Shown here: piece after piece, positions 1 through 5,834 of the stretch | Position numbering within the stretch: position 1 is the stretch's first letter | Layout: every line of letters starts with the position of its first letter | Assembly (NCBI GenBank): GCA_038145405.1 | Contig: JAYQPQ010000064.1 | Coordinates: 1 to 9,383 of the forward strand | Length of the DNA: 9,383 nt | From: JAYQPQ01 sp038145405 | GTDB lineage: Bacteria > Pseudomonadota > Gammaproteobacteria > Pseudomonadales > GM7GCV1 | Direction of reading: 5' to 3' | Position numbers and translations under genes: made by a program | Notes under the pieces: generated by a model | What the model saw: the letters and a program-made list of their open reading frames with translations, nothing else | What the model was told of the DNA's origin: nothing | Database searches by the model: none

Positions 1-3
1 AAA

Positions 4-70
4 CCCGCGCGGGGCGTGTTTTCTACCCCCCCCCGTGTCGATCTCTACGGGGCGGGGCCCCCCGCGCGGG
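4..70. repeat. GC-rich nested inverted repeat at the window edge
   Basis: The 10-base palindrome CCCGCGCGGG occurs at 4-13 and again at 61-70, so the two copies can pair as an outer stem. Between them, 26-36 (a run of nine C followed by GT) pairs with 47-57 at 10 of 11 positions, with one C-C mismatch at 30/53 and loop 37-46. Composition is far more GC-extreme than the rest of the window. It matches no RNA family I recognise and has no coding frame I can support. Because it lies at the very edge, an assembly or sequencing artefact is as likely as real structure. Confidence 0.4.
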
Positions 71-99
71 GTGGGGGCTGCGGCACACTTTAACCCTGC

Positions 100-120
100 C
101 TGTCTGAGTAGCAGAGACAG
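100..120. repeat. Short inverted repeat upstream of glnK
   Basis: A perfect 6-base inverted repeat, CTGTCT (100-105) and AGACAG (115-120), has a 9-base spacer and lies about 30 bases before the glnK start. It could be an operator half-site pair or a leader hairpin. It does not resemble the NtrC site I know, and no sigma-54 promoter with GG-N10-GC spacing is visible nearby. Its function is unknown and it may be chance. Confidence 0.25.
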
Positions 121-150
121 ATGCGGGCCCTCTATAAACGGAGAATATGC

Positions 151-489
151 ATGAAACTCATCACAGCCATTATCAAGCCCTTCAAGTTGGATGATGTGCG
201 TGAGGCTCTGGGCTCAATCGGAGTTCAGGGCATCACGGTCACGGAGGTCAAAGGATTCGGGCGTCAAAAGGGACATACCGAGCTCTATCGCGGAGCTGAG
301 TATGTCGTCGATTTTCTTCCGAAAATCAAGGTTGAAGTAGCCGTCACCGACGAACTGCTCGACCAAACCATCGAATCAATCGTCAGTTCTGCGGCGACCG
401 GAAAAATCGGAGACGGCAAAATTTTTGTCACCAGCCTCGAGCAGGTAATCCGTATCCGTACCGGCGAAACTGGCCAGGACGCCATCTAA
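151..489 (+). CDS. glnK: Nitrogen regulatory protein PII (GlnK type), paralog 1
   Basis: This is a trimeric cytoplasmic PII signal protein. It binds ATP/ADP and 2-oxoglutarate and, in the GlnK branch, plugs the ammonium channel AmtB when nitrogen is plentiful. The 112 residues match the usual family length. The N-terminal IIKPFKLDDVREAL strand and helix, the T-loop GFGRQKGHTELYRGAEY with the uridylylation tyrosine at Tyr51, TGKIGDGKIFV (B-loop, about 83-93) and RIRTGETG (C-loop) are all present. The ATG at 151 is chosen because GGAGA (140-144) sits 6 bases upstream and the protein then begins MKLITAIIKPF as in the family; an in-frame ATG at 121 would add an unlikely ten-residue extension. amtB follows 26 bases downstream, the conserved glnK-amtB arrangement and the main reason to call it GlnK rather than GlnB. 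Confidence 0.96.
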   Translation: MKLITAIIKPFKLDDVREALGSIGVQGITVTEVKGFGRQKGHTELYRGAEYVVDFLPKIKVEVAVTDELLDQTIESIVSSAATGKIGDGKIFVTSLEQVIRIRTGETGQDAI

Positions 490-515
490 TAACAGGCATC
501 TGACTGGAGACTATT

Positions 516-1751
516 ATGGAATCTGCAATACATCTAGCCTACGCGCTCGATACCTTTTACTTCCTTATCATGGGCGCTTTCGTGATGTGGATGGCCGCCG
601 GTTTTGCCATGCTTGAAGCTGGCTTGGTCCGTGCCAAAAACACCACTGAAATCCTGCTCAAAAACATCGCCCTGTTCGCTATCGCCTGCACCATGTACCT
701 GGTAATGGGCTATAGCATCATGTACGGCGGCGGTATGTACCTGCCCGATATGTGGTTCGGTGACAGCATTGCCAACGCAACGGTCGAAGAAGTTCTGGCC
801 AGCAGCGGCGACACCTACTACTCCGGTGCATCCGACTTCTTCTTCCAGGTTGTGTTCGTTGCGACCGCCATGTCCATCGTTTCCGGCGCCGTGGTTGAGC
901 GTATGAGGCTGTGGGCTTTCCTGGCTTTTGCCGTGGTCATGACCGGTCTGATCTACCCCATGCAGGGTATGTGGACCTGGGGTGGCGGCTGGCTGAGCGA
1001 AGCCGGTTACTCTGACTTTGCCGGTTCCGGTATCGTCCACATGTGTGGAGCTGCCGCCGCTCTGGCTGGCGTGCTGCTGCTCGGCCCCCGCAAAGGTAAA
1101 TATAACGCTGACGGGTCAGCCAATGCTATTCCCGGCGCCAACATGCCGCTGGCTACCCTGGGTGTGTTCATCCTGTGGCTGGGCTGGTTCGGCTTTAACG
1201 GTGGTTCCGAGCTGATGGTTTCCAATATCGACGAAGCCAATGCCGTTGCCGATGTATTCGTCAATACCAACGCTGCCGCTTGCGGCGGTCTGATCGCCGC
1301 GCTGATCGTTGCCCACTTCCTGTTCGGTAAAGCCGACCTGACCATGGCCCTGAACGGTGCTTTGGCTGGCCTGGTGTCCATCACGGCCGGTCCGCTGGAT
1401 CCGAGCCCGCTGATGTCTACCCTGATCGGTGCCATCGGTGGCGTGATTGTGGTCTTCTCCATTGTCGGCCTCGACAAGCTGAAGATCGACGATCCCGTCG
1501 GCGCCATCTCCGTTCACGGCGTGTGCGGTATCTGGGGCATCCTGGCGGTCTGCATCACCGCCGGTATGGGCCAGCTGGTTCCCCAGCTGATCGGTATCGC
1601 CGGCATCTTCGTCTGGACCTTTGTTGCCGCCCTGATCGTATGGGCCATCCTCAAGGCTGTCATGGGTATCCGTGTCAGCGAAGAAGAGGAGTACGAAGGT
1701 GTGGACCTGAGCGAATGCGGTATCGAAGCCTACCCGGAATTCGTCAAGTAA
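516..1751 (+). CDS. amtB: Ammonium channel/transporter Amt
   Basis: This is an inner-membrane ammonium channel of the Amt/Mep/Rh family, a trimer with about 11 membrane helices per subunit, which takes up ammonium under nitrogen limitation. The 411 residues are the normal mature size, and no cleaved signal peptide is evident. The twin pore histidines are recognisable as His175 (GIVHMCG) and His334 (SVHGVCGIWG), with the conserved Asp167 just before the first. Further family signatures are GFAMLEAGLVRAKN (29-42), WTWGGGWL (153-160) and WFGFNGGS (224-231). The cytoplasmic tail GIRVSEEEEYEGVDLSECG (384-402) is the conserved region that contacts GlnK. GGAGA at 506-510 precedes the ATG by five bases. 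The gene follows glnK by 26 bases, so the two are very probably one operon, ending at the terminator at 1774-1804. Confidence 0.97.
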   Translation: MESAIHLAYALDTFYFLIMGAFVMWMAAGFAMLEAGLVRAKNTTEILLKNIALFAIACTMYLVMGYSIMYGGGMYLPDMWFGDSIANATVEEVLASSGDTYYSGASDFFFQVVFVATAMSIVSGAVVERMRLWAFLAFAVVMTGLIYPMQGMWTWGGGWLSEAGYSDFAGSGIVHMCGAAAALAGVLLLGPRKGKYNADGSANAIPGANMPLATLGVFILWLGWFGFNGGSELMVSNIDEANAVADVFVNTNAAACGGLIAALIVAHFLFGKADLTMALNGALAGLVSITAGPLDPSPLMSTLIGAIGGVIVVFSIVGLDKLKIDDPVGAISVHGVCGIWGILAVCITAGMGQLVPQLIGIAGIFVWTFVAALIVWAILKAVMGIRVSEEEEYEGVDLSECGIEAYPEFVK

Positions 1752-1773
1752 ATCCCCTCCCACTCGGGAACCC

Positions 1774-1804
1774 AAGGGAAGTGTTCGCACTTCCCTTTTT
1801 TTTT
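1774..1804 (+). terminator. Rho-independent terminator of glnK-amtB
   Basis: A perfect 10-base-pair stem, AAGGGAAGTG (1774-1783) with CACTTCCCTT (1788-1797), closes on a TTCG tetraloop. It runs into nine consecutive T (1796-1804). It begins 22 bases after the amtB stop, so it should end most glnK-amtB transcripts before the second PII gene. Confidence 0.92.
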
Positions 1805-1857
1805 GTATTCGGGAAGAATGCGGTACTGCCCTAATTCAATTCGCAGCAGGAGTTCCG

Positions 1858-2196
1858 ATGAAACTGATTACCGCAATTATCAAGCCATTCAAACTGGACG
1901 ACGTACGCGAGGCTTTGGCTGCGGTGGGCGTGCAGGGTGTAACAGCTACCGAGGTGAAGGGATTTGGCCGCCAGAAAGGGCATACCGAGCTGTATCGCGG
2001 TGCCGAGTACATCATCGACTTTCTGCCCAAGGTCAAGCTGGAAATCGCCGCCAAGGACGACATGGTCGATGCCATCATTGAAGCCATTACCAAGACGGCC
2101 AGTACTGGCAAGATCGGCGACGGCAAGATTTTCGTTTCCCAGCTCGATCAGGTTATCCGCATCCGCACCGGGGAAACCGGCTCCGACGCACTCTGA
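1858..2196 (+). CDS. glnK: Nitrogen regulatory protein PII, paralog 2
   Basis: This is a second full-length PII protein of 112 residues, with all functional loops intact: T-loop GFGRQKGHTELYRGAEY with Tyr51, B-loop TGKIGDGKIFV and C-terminal RIRTGETG. By my hand alignment about 85 of 112 residues equal those of the upstream PII. Most differences fall in residues 59-82, after the T-loop and before the B-loop. AGGAG (1848-1852) sits five bases before the ATG. The gene is separated from amtB by a strong terminator and 53 further bases, so it probably has its own promoter, although I see no convincing one there. It may be a GlnK duplicate tied to AmtB or act as the housekeeping GlnB; sequence alone does not settle which, so the symbol is tentative. 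Confidence 0.95.
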   Translation: MKLITAIIKPFKLDDVREALAAVGVQGVTATEVKGFGRQKGHTELYRGAEYIIDFLPKVKLEIAAKDDMVDAIIEAITKTASTGKIGDGKIFVSQLDQVIRIRTGETGSDAL

Positions 2197-2228
2197 TTGC
2201 CAGGGGAGATCCTGCCCGGGCTACAACC

Positions 2229-3269
2229 TCAGTCCGGGTGTTTCTGGGCTAGCTGCTCGAGCTGGCGCCGCCAAAGATTGCAAAGTGACGCTGGCAATTC
2301 ATTGACTTGGGAATAGAGATCGGCGACCGGTTGCAGACTCCATTCCCGCGGTAGCAGCTTGGCCAGATTTTCCGGCAGGACGACGGATCCTGCCGAGCTG
2401 TACACCAGCATTTCTTCACATTGACTCAGCACGTCCTGCTCCAGCAAGTTGAGGCTGCCGACCAAGGCGTCGCGCGCAACCTTGGCGGGTATCACGGCGG
2501 CGCTGATGGCCAGACCCCGATCGGCACCCAGCACCTGACATAGGTTCCAGGCGAACACACAAGCCTGACGTAAACTTTGCGCAGCCTCGCCGCGCGAACA
2601 CAAAAACAGCATATCGTCGTTCAACGTCAGAAATTCCACGCCGTAATTGGGCGCCAGCTGGCGGACGATTTGTTGCCAGCGTGCCTGATCGTCGGCCTGA
2701 CCGGATCCCGCGCGCAACGACGCCACCAGAGGGTTGAGTGATATCGCCAACAGCAGGCGCGGCCGCACAGTGGGCTCGGTGGCGGCTGGCGATGCGTTGG
2801 CAATGCCGGGGCGCATGAGCAGCGTCGTGGCGGCGAGTAGGGCAAGCAGCCCTAGTCCCAGGGCCAACCAGGGGACCTGCGCCCGGGGGAGAGCAACGGT
2901 AATGGCCAGCGTGCCGAGCAAAGATTGCTCTAATACCAGCTGGCGCACATGGGCCGTAGCATTTTCAACATCCAGGCCGGCGGTATTGCGGTTAAACACC
3001 TGCACCTGCCGCTGGTTTTCAATGTTCATGACACTGGCTTCCACCACCGGCGAGCCCTGGATTACCAGGTCGAGCGTTTGGCGCAGACCGTTGCGATCGC
3101 CGGAAATCAGGTAGGGTAGGGCCAAATTGCCCAGGGTTTGCAACTGGCTGTTGCCCTCCGATGTCGGTGGCGCCAGGCGACTATTCGCCAGTACGCCCAG
3201 CAGCAGGAGCAAAAGCAGCAGCAGAATTTGCCTGGCGTAGCGCAAGAAAAAATTCACGAGAGGCGGCAT
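2229..3269 (-). CDS. AhpA/YtjB-like membrane protein, divergent from serB
   Basis: This is a 346-residue protein with two predicted membrane segments. The first (about 15-29) contains nine leucines in a row after a short basic N-terminus; the second is about 133-152. A periplasmic domain of roughly 100 residues lies between them and a cytoplasmic C-terminal domain of about 190 residues follows. This layout, plus its position divergent from serB, fits the AhpA/YtjB (Smp) family, whose members sit beside serB in many gammaproteobacteria. The family has no firmly established biochemical role that I can state. The periplasmic part followed by a membrane helix resembles a sensor without a recognisable kinase or methyl-accepting output. 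I see no catalytic motif. The assignment rests mainly on topology and gene neighbourhood. The start is the ATG at 3269; AGGA on the coding strand (3283-3280) is a weak ribosome site 10 bases away. Confidence 0.75.
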   Translation of the reverse strand: MPPLVNFFLRYARQILLLLLLLLLGVLANSRLAPPTSEGNSQLQTLGNLALPYLISGDRNGLRQTLDLVIQGSPVVEASVMNIENQRQVQVFNRNTAGLDVENATAHVRQLVLEQSLLGTLAITVALPRAQVPWLALGLGLLALLAATTLLMRPGIANASPAATEPTVRPRLLLAISLNPLVASLRAGSGQADDQARWQQIVRQLAPNYGVEFLTLNDDMLFLCSRGEAAQSLRQACVFAWNLCQVLGADRGLAISAAVIPAKVARDALVGSLNLLEQDVLSQCEEMLVYSSAGSVVLPENLAKLLPREWSLQPVADLYSQVNELPASLCNLWRRQLEQLAQKHPD

Positions 3270-3304
3270 AGGTAAAAAATCCTGCTGTCAGTAGCGGTGC
3301 GAAG

Positions 3305-3334
3305 CTGTCTGTCCGCAAGGCCACAGCCTATAAT
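3305..3334 (+). promoter_or_regulatory. Candidate sigma-70 promoter of serB
   Basis: A perfect TATAAT lies at 3329-3334, in the 95-base gap between the divergent YtjB-like gene and serB. Eighteen bases upstream is CTGTCT (3305-3310), which matches only three of six -35 positions. Initiation near 3341 would give a leader of about 24 bases before the GTG start of serB. Confidence 0.5.
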
Positions 3335-3364
3335 GCCGGCTTTGCGGCAATACGACTGGCAAAG

Positions 3365-4576
3365 GTGGCGAAACTCTATCTTATTTCGATCTCAGGGGAA
3401 AACCGAACCGGTATCACCTCGACCCTGACTCGCCACCTCTCCCAACATCAGGCACATTTGCTGGATATTGGTCAGGCGGTGATTCACGATGCGCTGTCCC
3501 TAGGCGTGCTGGTGGCCCTGCCCGACGAGGCCGATGTCGAAATCCTTTTCAATACCCTGCGTAGCGAGTTTGCCCATCGCGATCTGCTGGTGCGCTGGCA
3601 GCCAATCCCCGAGGAAGACTACATCCACTGGGTCAACCAGCAGGGTCAGCAGAAGCATGTGGTGACGTTGCTCGGCCGCGAAATCAGTGCCCAGGCCCTG
3701 TCGCACGTCACCAGTGAACTGGCGGCCAACCAGCTCGACATCTACCACATTACCCGTCTCAGCGGCCGCATCGGTCTGGATCAGCTGGGCAAGGCCTCGC
3801 AGACCTGTATCGAAATCATGCTGCGCGGTTCGGTACCGGATCCGGGCAAATTCCGCTCCAATCTGCTGGCTTTGGCATCGCAGCTGGATATCGATCTGGC
3901 CTATCAGGTCGATGGGCTGTTTCGGCGCAATCGCCGAATGGTGGTGTTCGATATGGACTCCACCCTGATTCGCCAGGAAGTTATCGATGAGCTGGCCAAG
4001 GAAGCTGGCGTGGGCCCGCAGGTGAGTGCTATCACTGAGCGAGCCATGCGTGGCGAGATGGATTTCAACGAGAGCCTGCAGCAGCGCGTGGCCTTGCTCG
4101 AAGGGCTGCCGGAAGCGGCGCTGCAAAAGGTGATGCAGCGCATTCAGCTCAACGAAGGCGCCGAACGCCTGTTTCGCACCCTCAAGCGGCTGGGTCTGAA
4201 AACGGCCATTCTCAGCGGCGGCTTTACCTACTTTGGCGAACGCCTGCAACAGCATCTGGGTATCGACTATGTACATGCCAACCAACTGGAAATTATCGAG
4301 GGCAAACTCACCGGTCGGGTGCTGGGGGAGATCGTCAACGGCGAAGCCAAGGCGCGTTTGCTGCGCGAACTGGCCGAACGCGAGCATCTGGTGCCCGAGC
4401 AGGTGATTGCGGTGGGCGATGGTGCCAACGACCTGCCCATGCTGCGTGCAGCCGGTCTCGGCGTGGCCTTTCACGCCAAACCCATCGTGCGCGAATCGGC
4501 CGACCAGGCCTTATCTACCCTGGGGCTGGATGCGGTGCTCTATTTATTGGGATTAAGCGACGCCGATGCGCAGTGA
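3365..4576 (+). CDS. serB: Phosphoserine phosphatase SerB (ACT domains plus HAD domain)
   Basis: SerB removes phosphate from L-3-phosphoserine in the last step of serine synthesis, in the cytoplasm. The 403 residues fit the long, ACT-containing form found in Pseudomonas and relatives. Residues 1 to about 75 form an ACT domain (LISISGENRTGITSTLTRHL) and about 95-180 a second ACT-like region. The HAD phosphatase domain begins near 190: motif I FDMDSTL with nucleophile Asp196 and Asp198, motif II LSGGF with Ser284, Lys329 in NGEAKARLL, and motif III GDGAND with Asp352 and Asp356. All catalytic elements are intact. Translation starts at GTG; the reading frame has no nearby ATG and the protein begins as family members do. 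The preceding GGCAAAG is a poor ribosome site. Convergent pcp lies downstream, with a likely terminator between. Confidence 0.96.
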   Translation: MAKLYLISISGENRTGITSTLTRHLSQHQAHLLDIGQAVIHDALSLGVLVALPDEADVEILFNTLRSEFAHRDLLVRWQPIPEEDYIHWVNQQGQQKHVVTLLGREISAQALSHVTSELAANQLDIYHITRLSGRIGLDQLGKASQTCIEIMLRGSVPDPGKFRSNLLALASQLDIDLAYQVDGLFRRNRRMVVFDMDSTLIRQEVIDELAKEAGVGPQVSAITERAMRGEMDFNESLQQRVALLEGLPEAALQKVMQRIQLNEGAERLFRTLKRLGLKTAILSGGFTYFGERLQQHLGIDYVHANQLEIIEGKLTGRVLGEIVNGEAKARLLRELAEREHLVPEQVIAVGDGANDLPMLRAAGLGVAFHAKPIVRESADQALSTLGLDAVLYLLGLSDADAQ

Positions 4577-4613
4577 AAGCTGCTGCGCTCGCTAGGCTTT
4601 CAAAGACAATTGC

Positions 4614-4638
4614 CGAGGATTGAAAATTCTCGCTTTTT
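4614..4638 (+). terminator. Probable terminator after serB
   Basis: A seven-pair stem, CGAGGAT (4614-4620) with ATTCTCG (4626-4632) including one G-T pair, encloses a five-base loop. It is followed one base later by five T (4634-4638). It starts about 38 bases after the serB stop and before the end of the convergent pcp gene. It is weaker than the amtB terminator. Confidence 0.5.
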
Positions 4639-4649
4639 CTAGTCGGCTT

Positions 4650-5255
4650 TTAGAAATTTACCAGATGTCTAACCAGTTCTTGCAGTGTCGCTATCGATAA
4701 GACCTGGCCGCGTTTCGGCAGGTCCTCTGTCAAAAGATCATCTGTCGGTGGTACATGGATAAAGACCACCTCGGTGTTCCACCCTTCCCGATGCACCAAC
4801 TCCAGCGCTCGATAGTAGGTGTAGTTGCACAGATAGCTTCCGGCGTCGACGGATTGCTCAACGTCCAGGCCGCAGCTCTGTATCAGACGTTCCAGTTGTT
4901 CTACATCCAGAGTGGCAGAGTAGCTTGGTTTGCCCTCAACCTTAATCTGTTGCTGTGTGGATCGATGTCCGTTCGCATCAACCTGAGTGGTGCTGATTTG
5001 ATTCCTGGCCTGTCGTTCCAGGCGGACACATCGAGCCTTTTGATGGAGCCCCAGCATAAAAAGCCGGTCGGGACGAAAAGCGCGAAGTTCGGCTTCGAGC
5101 AGGGCGAAGGCTTCAGCGTAAGTGACGGGTAGCACCAACGTGCGCAGGGAGGGGTCAGTCGTCTGAGCTTGCAAGGCCCGCACGCACCGCTCGGTCGGAT
5201 TGATAGGCGCTCCGGGGAAAGGGCCGAAGCCGGTGATCAGGGTTCGCTGTGGCAT
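4650..5255 (-). CDS. pcp: Pyroglutamyl-peptidase I-like protein (peptidase family C15)
   Basis: Family C15 cysteine peptidases remove N-terminal pyroglutamate from peptides in the cytoplasm. The 201 residues are slightly short of the usual ~215. The opening TGFGPFPGAPINPTE (8-22) matches the family's GF-PF-G-NP signature. The catalytic triad is recognisable at almost canonical positions: Glu80 (in LERQARN), Cys143 (AGSYLCN) and His167 (VVFIHVP). One segment is unusual: the family's glycine-rich GQAGGR stretch before the catalytic Glu reads GLHQKAR here (69-75), so the Gln, normally placed near the substrate, is Leu. Activity on pyroglutamate is therefore likely but not certain. It is the last of the minus-strand genes reading from epmB, 30 bases after the PAS remnant. 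Only a weak AGG precedes the ATG at 5255. Confidence 0.88.
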   Translation of the reverse strand: MPQRTLITGFGPFPGAPINPTERCVRALQAQTTDPSLRTLVLPVTYAEAFALLEAELRAFRPDRLFMLGLHQKARCVRLERQARNQISTTQVDANGHRSTQQQIKVEGKPSYSATLDVEQLERLIQSCGLDVEQSVDAGSYLCNYTYYRALELVHREGWNTEVVFIHVPPTDDLLTEDLPKRGQVLSIATLQELVRHLVNF

Positions 5256-5285
5256 TTGGCCTAGTCAGCCAAACCGGCTGGGTGA

Positions 5286-5654
5286 TTAGAAATTAAAGTC
5301 CATCTTGTCGCTGGGCGAGCGCACGTAGTAGCCCTGAATATAGGCCACGTTGCTCTTCCACAGGCTGGGCAAAATGGCGGCGATTTCCACCATAGGCACG
5401 ATGGATTTGCGGCCTTTGCTGATTACGGCGATAAAGCCGCCATTAGGATATTCGCTGTTGGGCGCTAATTTTTTCAGTATGCATTCAAACCATTCGGCAT
5501 CCGTGTCAAACATTAATGAGTAATGGAAACCTACTTGGTTCAAGCTAGTGCTTTCGAGTGCGCCGATGTTGGATTCCAGCTGTTCAGAAAGTTCGAAAGG
5601 CAGGATGCTACTGTGATGCTTTCCGAGGTACTTCTCCTTCGGCAATAACTTCAT
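5286..5654 (-). CDS. Open frame: PAS-domain core fused to the end of an EAL domain
   Basis: This is the longest uninterrupted frame of the broken gene described in the next entry: 122 residues from the ATG at 5654. Residues 1 to about 79 look like the middle and end of a PAS sensor domain (PKEKYLGKHHSSILPFEL; then FHYSLMF, EWFECILKKL and GGFIAVIS, the usual closing strands). Residues about 80-122 instead look like the extreme C-terminus of an EAL domain from a PAS-GGDEF-EAL protein: IVPMVE, LPSLWKSNVAYIQGYY, then PSDKMDFNF. The ATG overlaps the stop of the upstream frame, and no ribosome site is visible. I doubt that this frame alone folds, because the first PAS strand is missing. Confidence 0.6.
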   Translation of the reverse strand: MKLLPKEKYLGKHHSSILPFELSEQLESNIGALESTSLNQVGFHYSLMFDTDAEWFECILKKLAPNSEYPNGGFIAVISKGRKSIVPMVEIAAILPSLWKSNVAYIQGYYVRSPSDKMDFNF

Positions 5655-5752
5655 ATTTTTTCAGTATTAAAGCAGTCAGTAAAACGACCATTTTTGTCGA
5701 TGATAAAAATAAGATCACTGAAAGAAGAAATAACCTGATTGAGCGTGTTCAT
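5286..5752 (-). pseudogene. Frameshifted, internally deleted PAS-(GGDEF)-EAL gene remnant
   Basis: An ATG at 5752 opens a 33-codon frame encoding DLIFIIDKNGRFTDCFN, a typical first PAS strand and turn. It stops at 5651, just as the next frame opens at 5654. Adding one A to the A6 run on the coding strand (5661-5656) joins the two into a 155-residue protein with a complete PAS domain (about 10-112). The PAS end then runs directly into about 43 residues that match only the tail of an EAL domain. A whole GGDEF domain and most of EAL, including the EAL motif and metal ligands, seem to have been lost by an in-frame deletion. Reading: a decayed c-di-GMP signalling protein, or a new small PAS protein interrupted by a sequencing error. 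It lies between epmB and pcp on the same strand, and the DNA around its start is AT-rich compared with its neighbours. Confidence 0.65.
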
Positions 5753-5814
5753 TAATCGCAGAATTTATATGAATTTAGGTATTCAATAGATTTTGCCCTG
5801 ATGGCACAACTCAT
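5752..5814 (-). CDS. Possible 20-residue small ORF after epmB
   Basis: An ATG at 5814 is preceded by a good ribosome site, AGGAG (coding strand, 5827-5823), at eight-base spacing. It opens a 20-codon frame that ends with TAA overlapping the ATG of the PAS remnant (TAATG at 5754-5750). The peptide (MSCAIRAKSIE...) matches nothing I know and has no membrane segment. Its likely role, if real, is to couple translation from epmB (stop 20 bases upstream) into the PAS gene, whose own start lacks a ribosome site. It could equally be the decayed front of that gene. Confidence 0.3.
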   Translation of the reverse strand: MSCAIRAKSIEYLNSYKFCD

Positions 5815-5834
5815 TTATTGATCTCCTCTGATGT

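Noticed and set aside
82..99. Sigma-54 promoter before glnK (GGCAC ... GC)
   Set aside because: The spacing between GG and GC is 14 bases, not the required 10.
132..137. TATAAA as the -10 box of glnK
   Set aside because: It would start transcription at about 144, inside or after the ribosome site at 140-144.
121..150. Ten-residue N-terminal extension of glnK from the ATG at 121
   Set aside because: The ATG at 151 has a well-spaced GGAGA and gives the exact family N-terminus and length; the extension is not family-like.
534..1790. Minus-strand frames opposite amtB
   Set aside because: They are low-complexity, His/Gly/Asp-rich translations antisense to a clear amtB; there are no domains.
2197..2238. 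Terminator between the second PII gene and the YtjB-like gene
   Set aside because: Only a five-pair CCCGG/CCGGG stem with a long loop and no T run on either strand.
3500..4474. Long minus-strand frame (324 codons) opposite serB
   Set aside because: It is antisense to an intact, motif-complete serB and has no recognisable domain; it is a composition shadow.
4755..5132. 125-codon plus-strand frame opposite pcp
   Set aside because: It is antisense to a gene with an intact catalytic triad, and no domain is recognised.
5650..5665. Programmed -1 ribosomal frameshift in the PAS gene
   Set aside because: The zero-frame codons GAA AAA ATA do not form a canonical X XXY YYZ slippery heptamer, and I see no obvious downstream stimulatory structure; a simple one-base indel is more economical.
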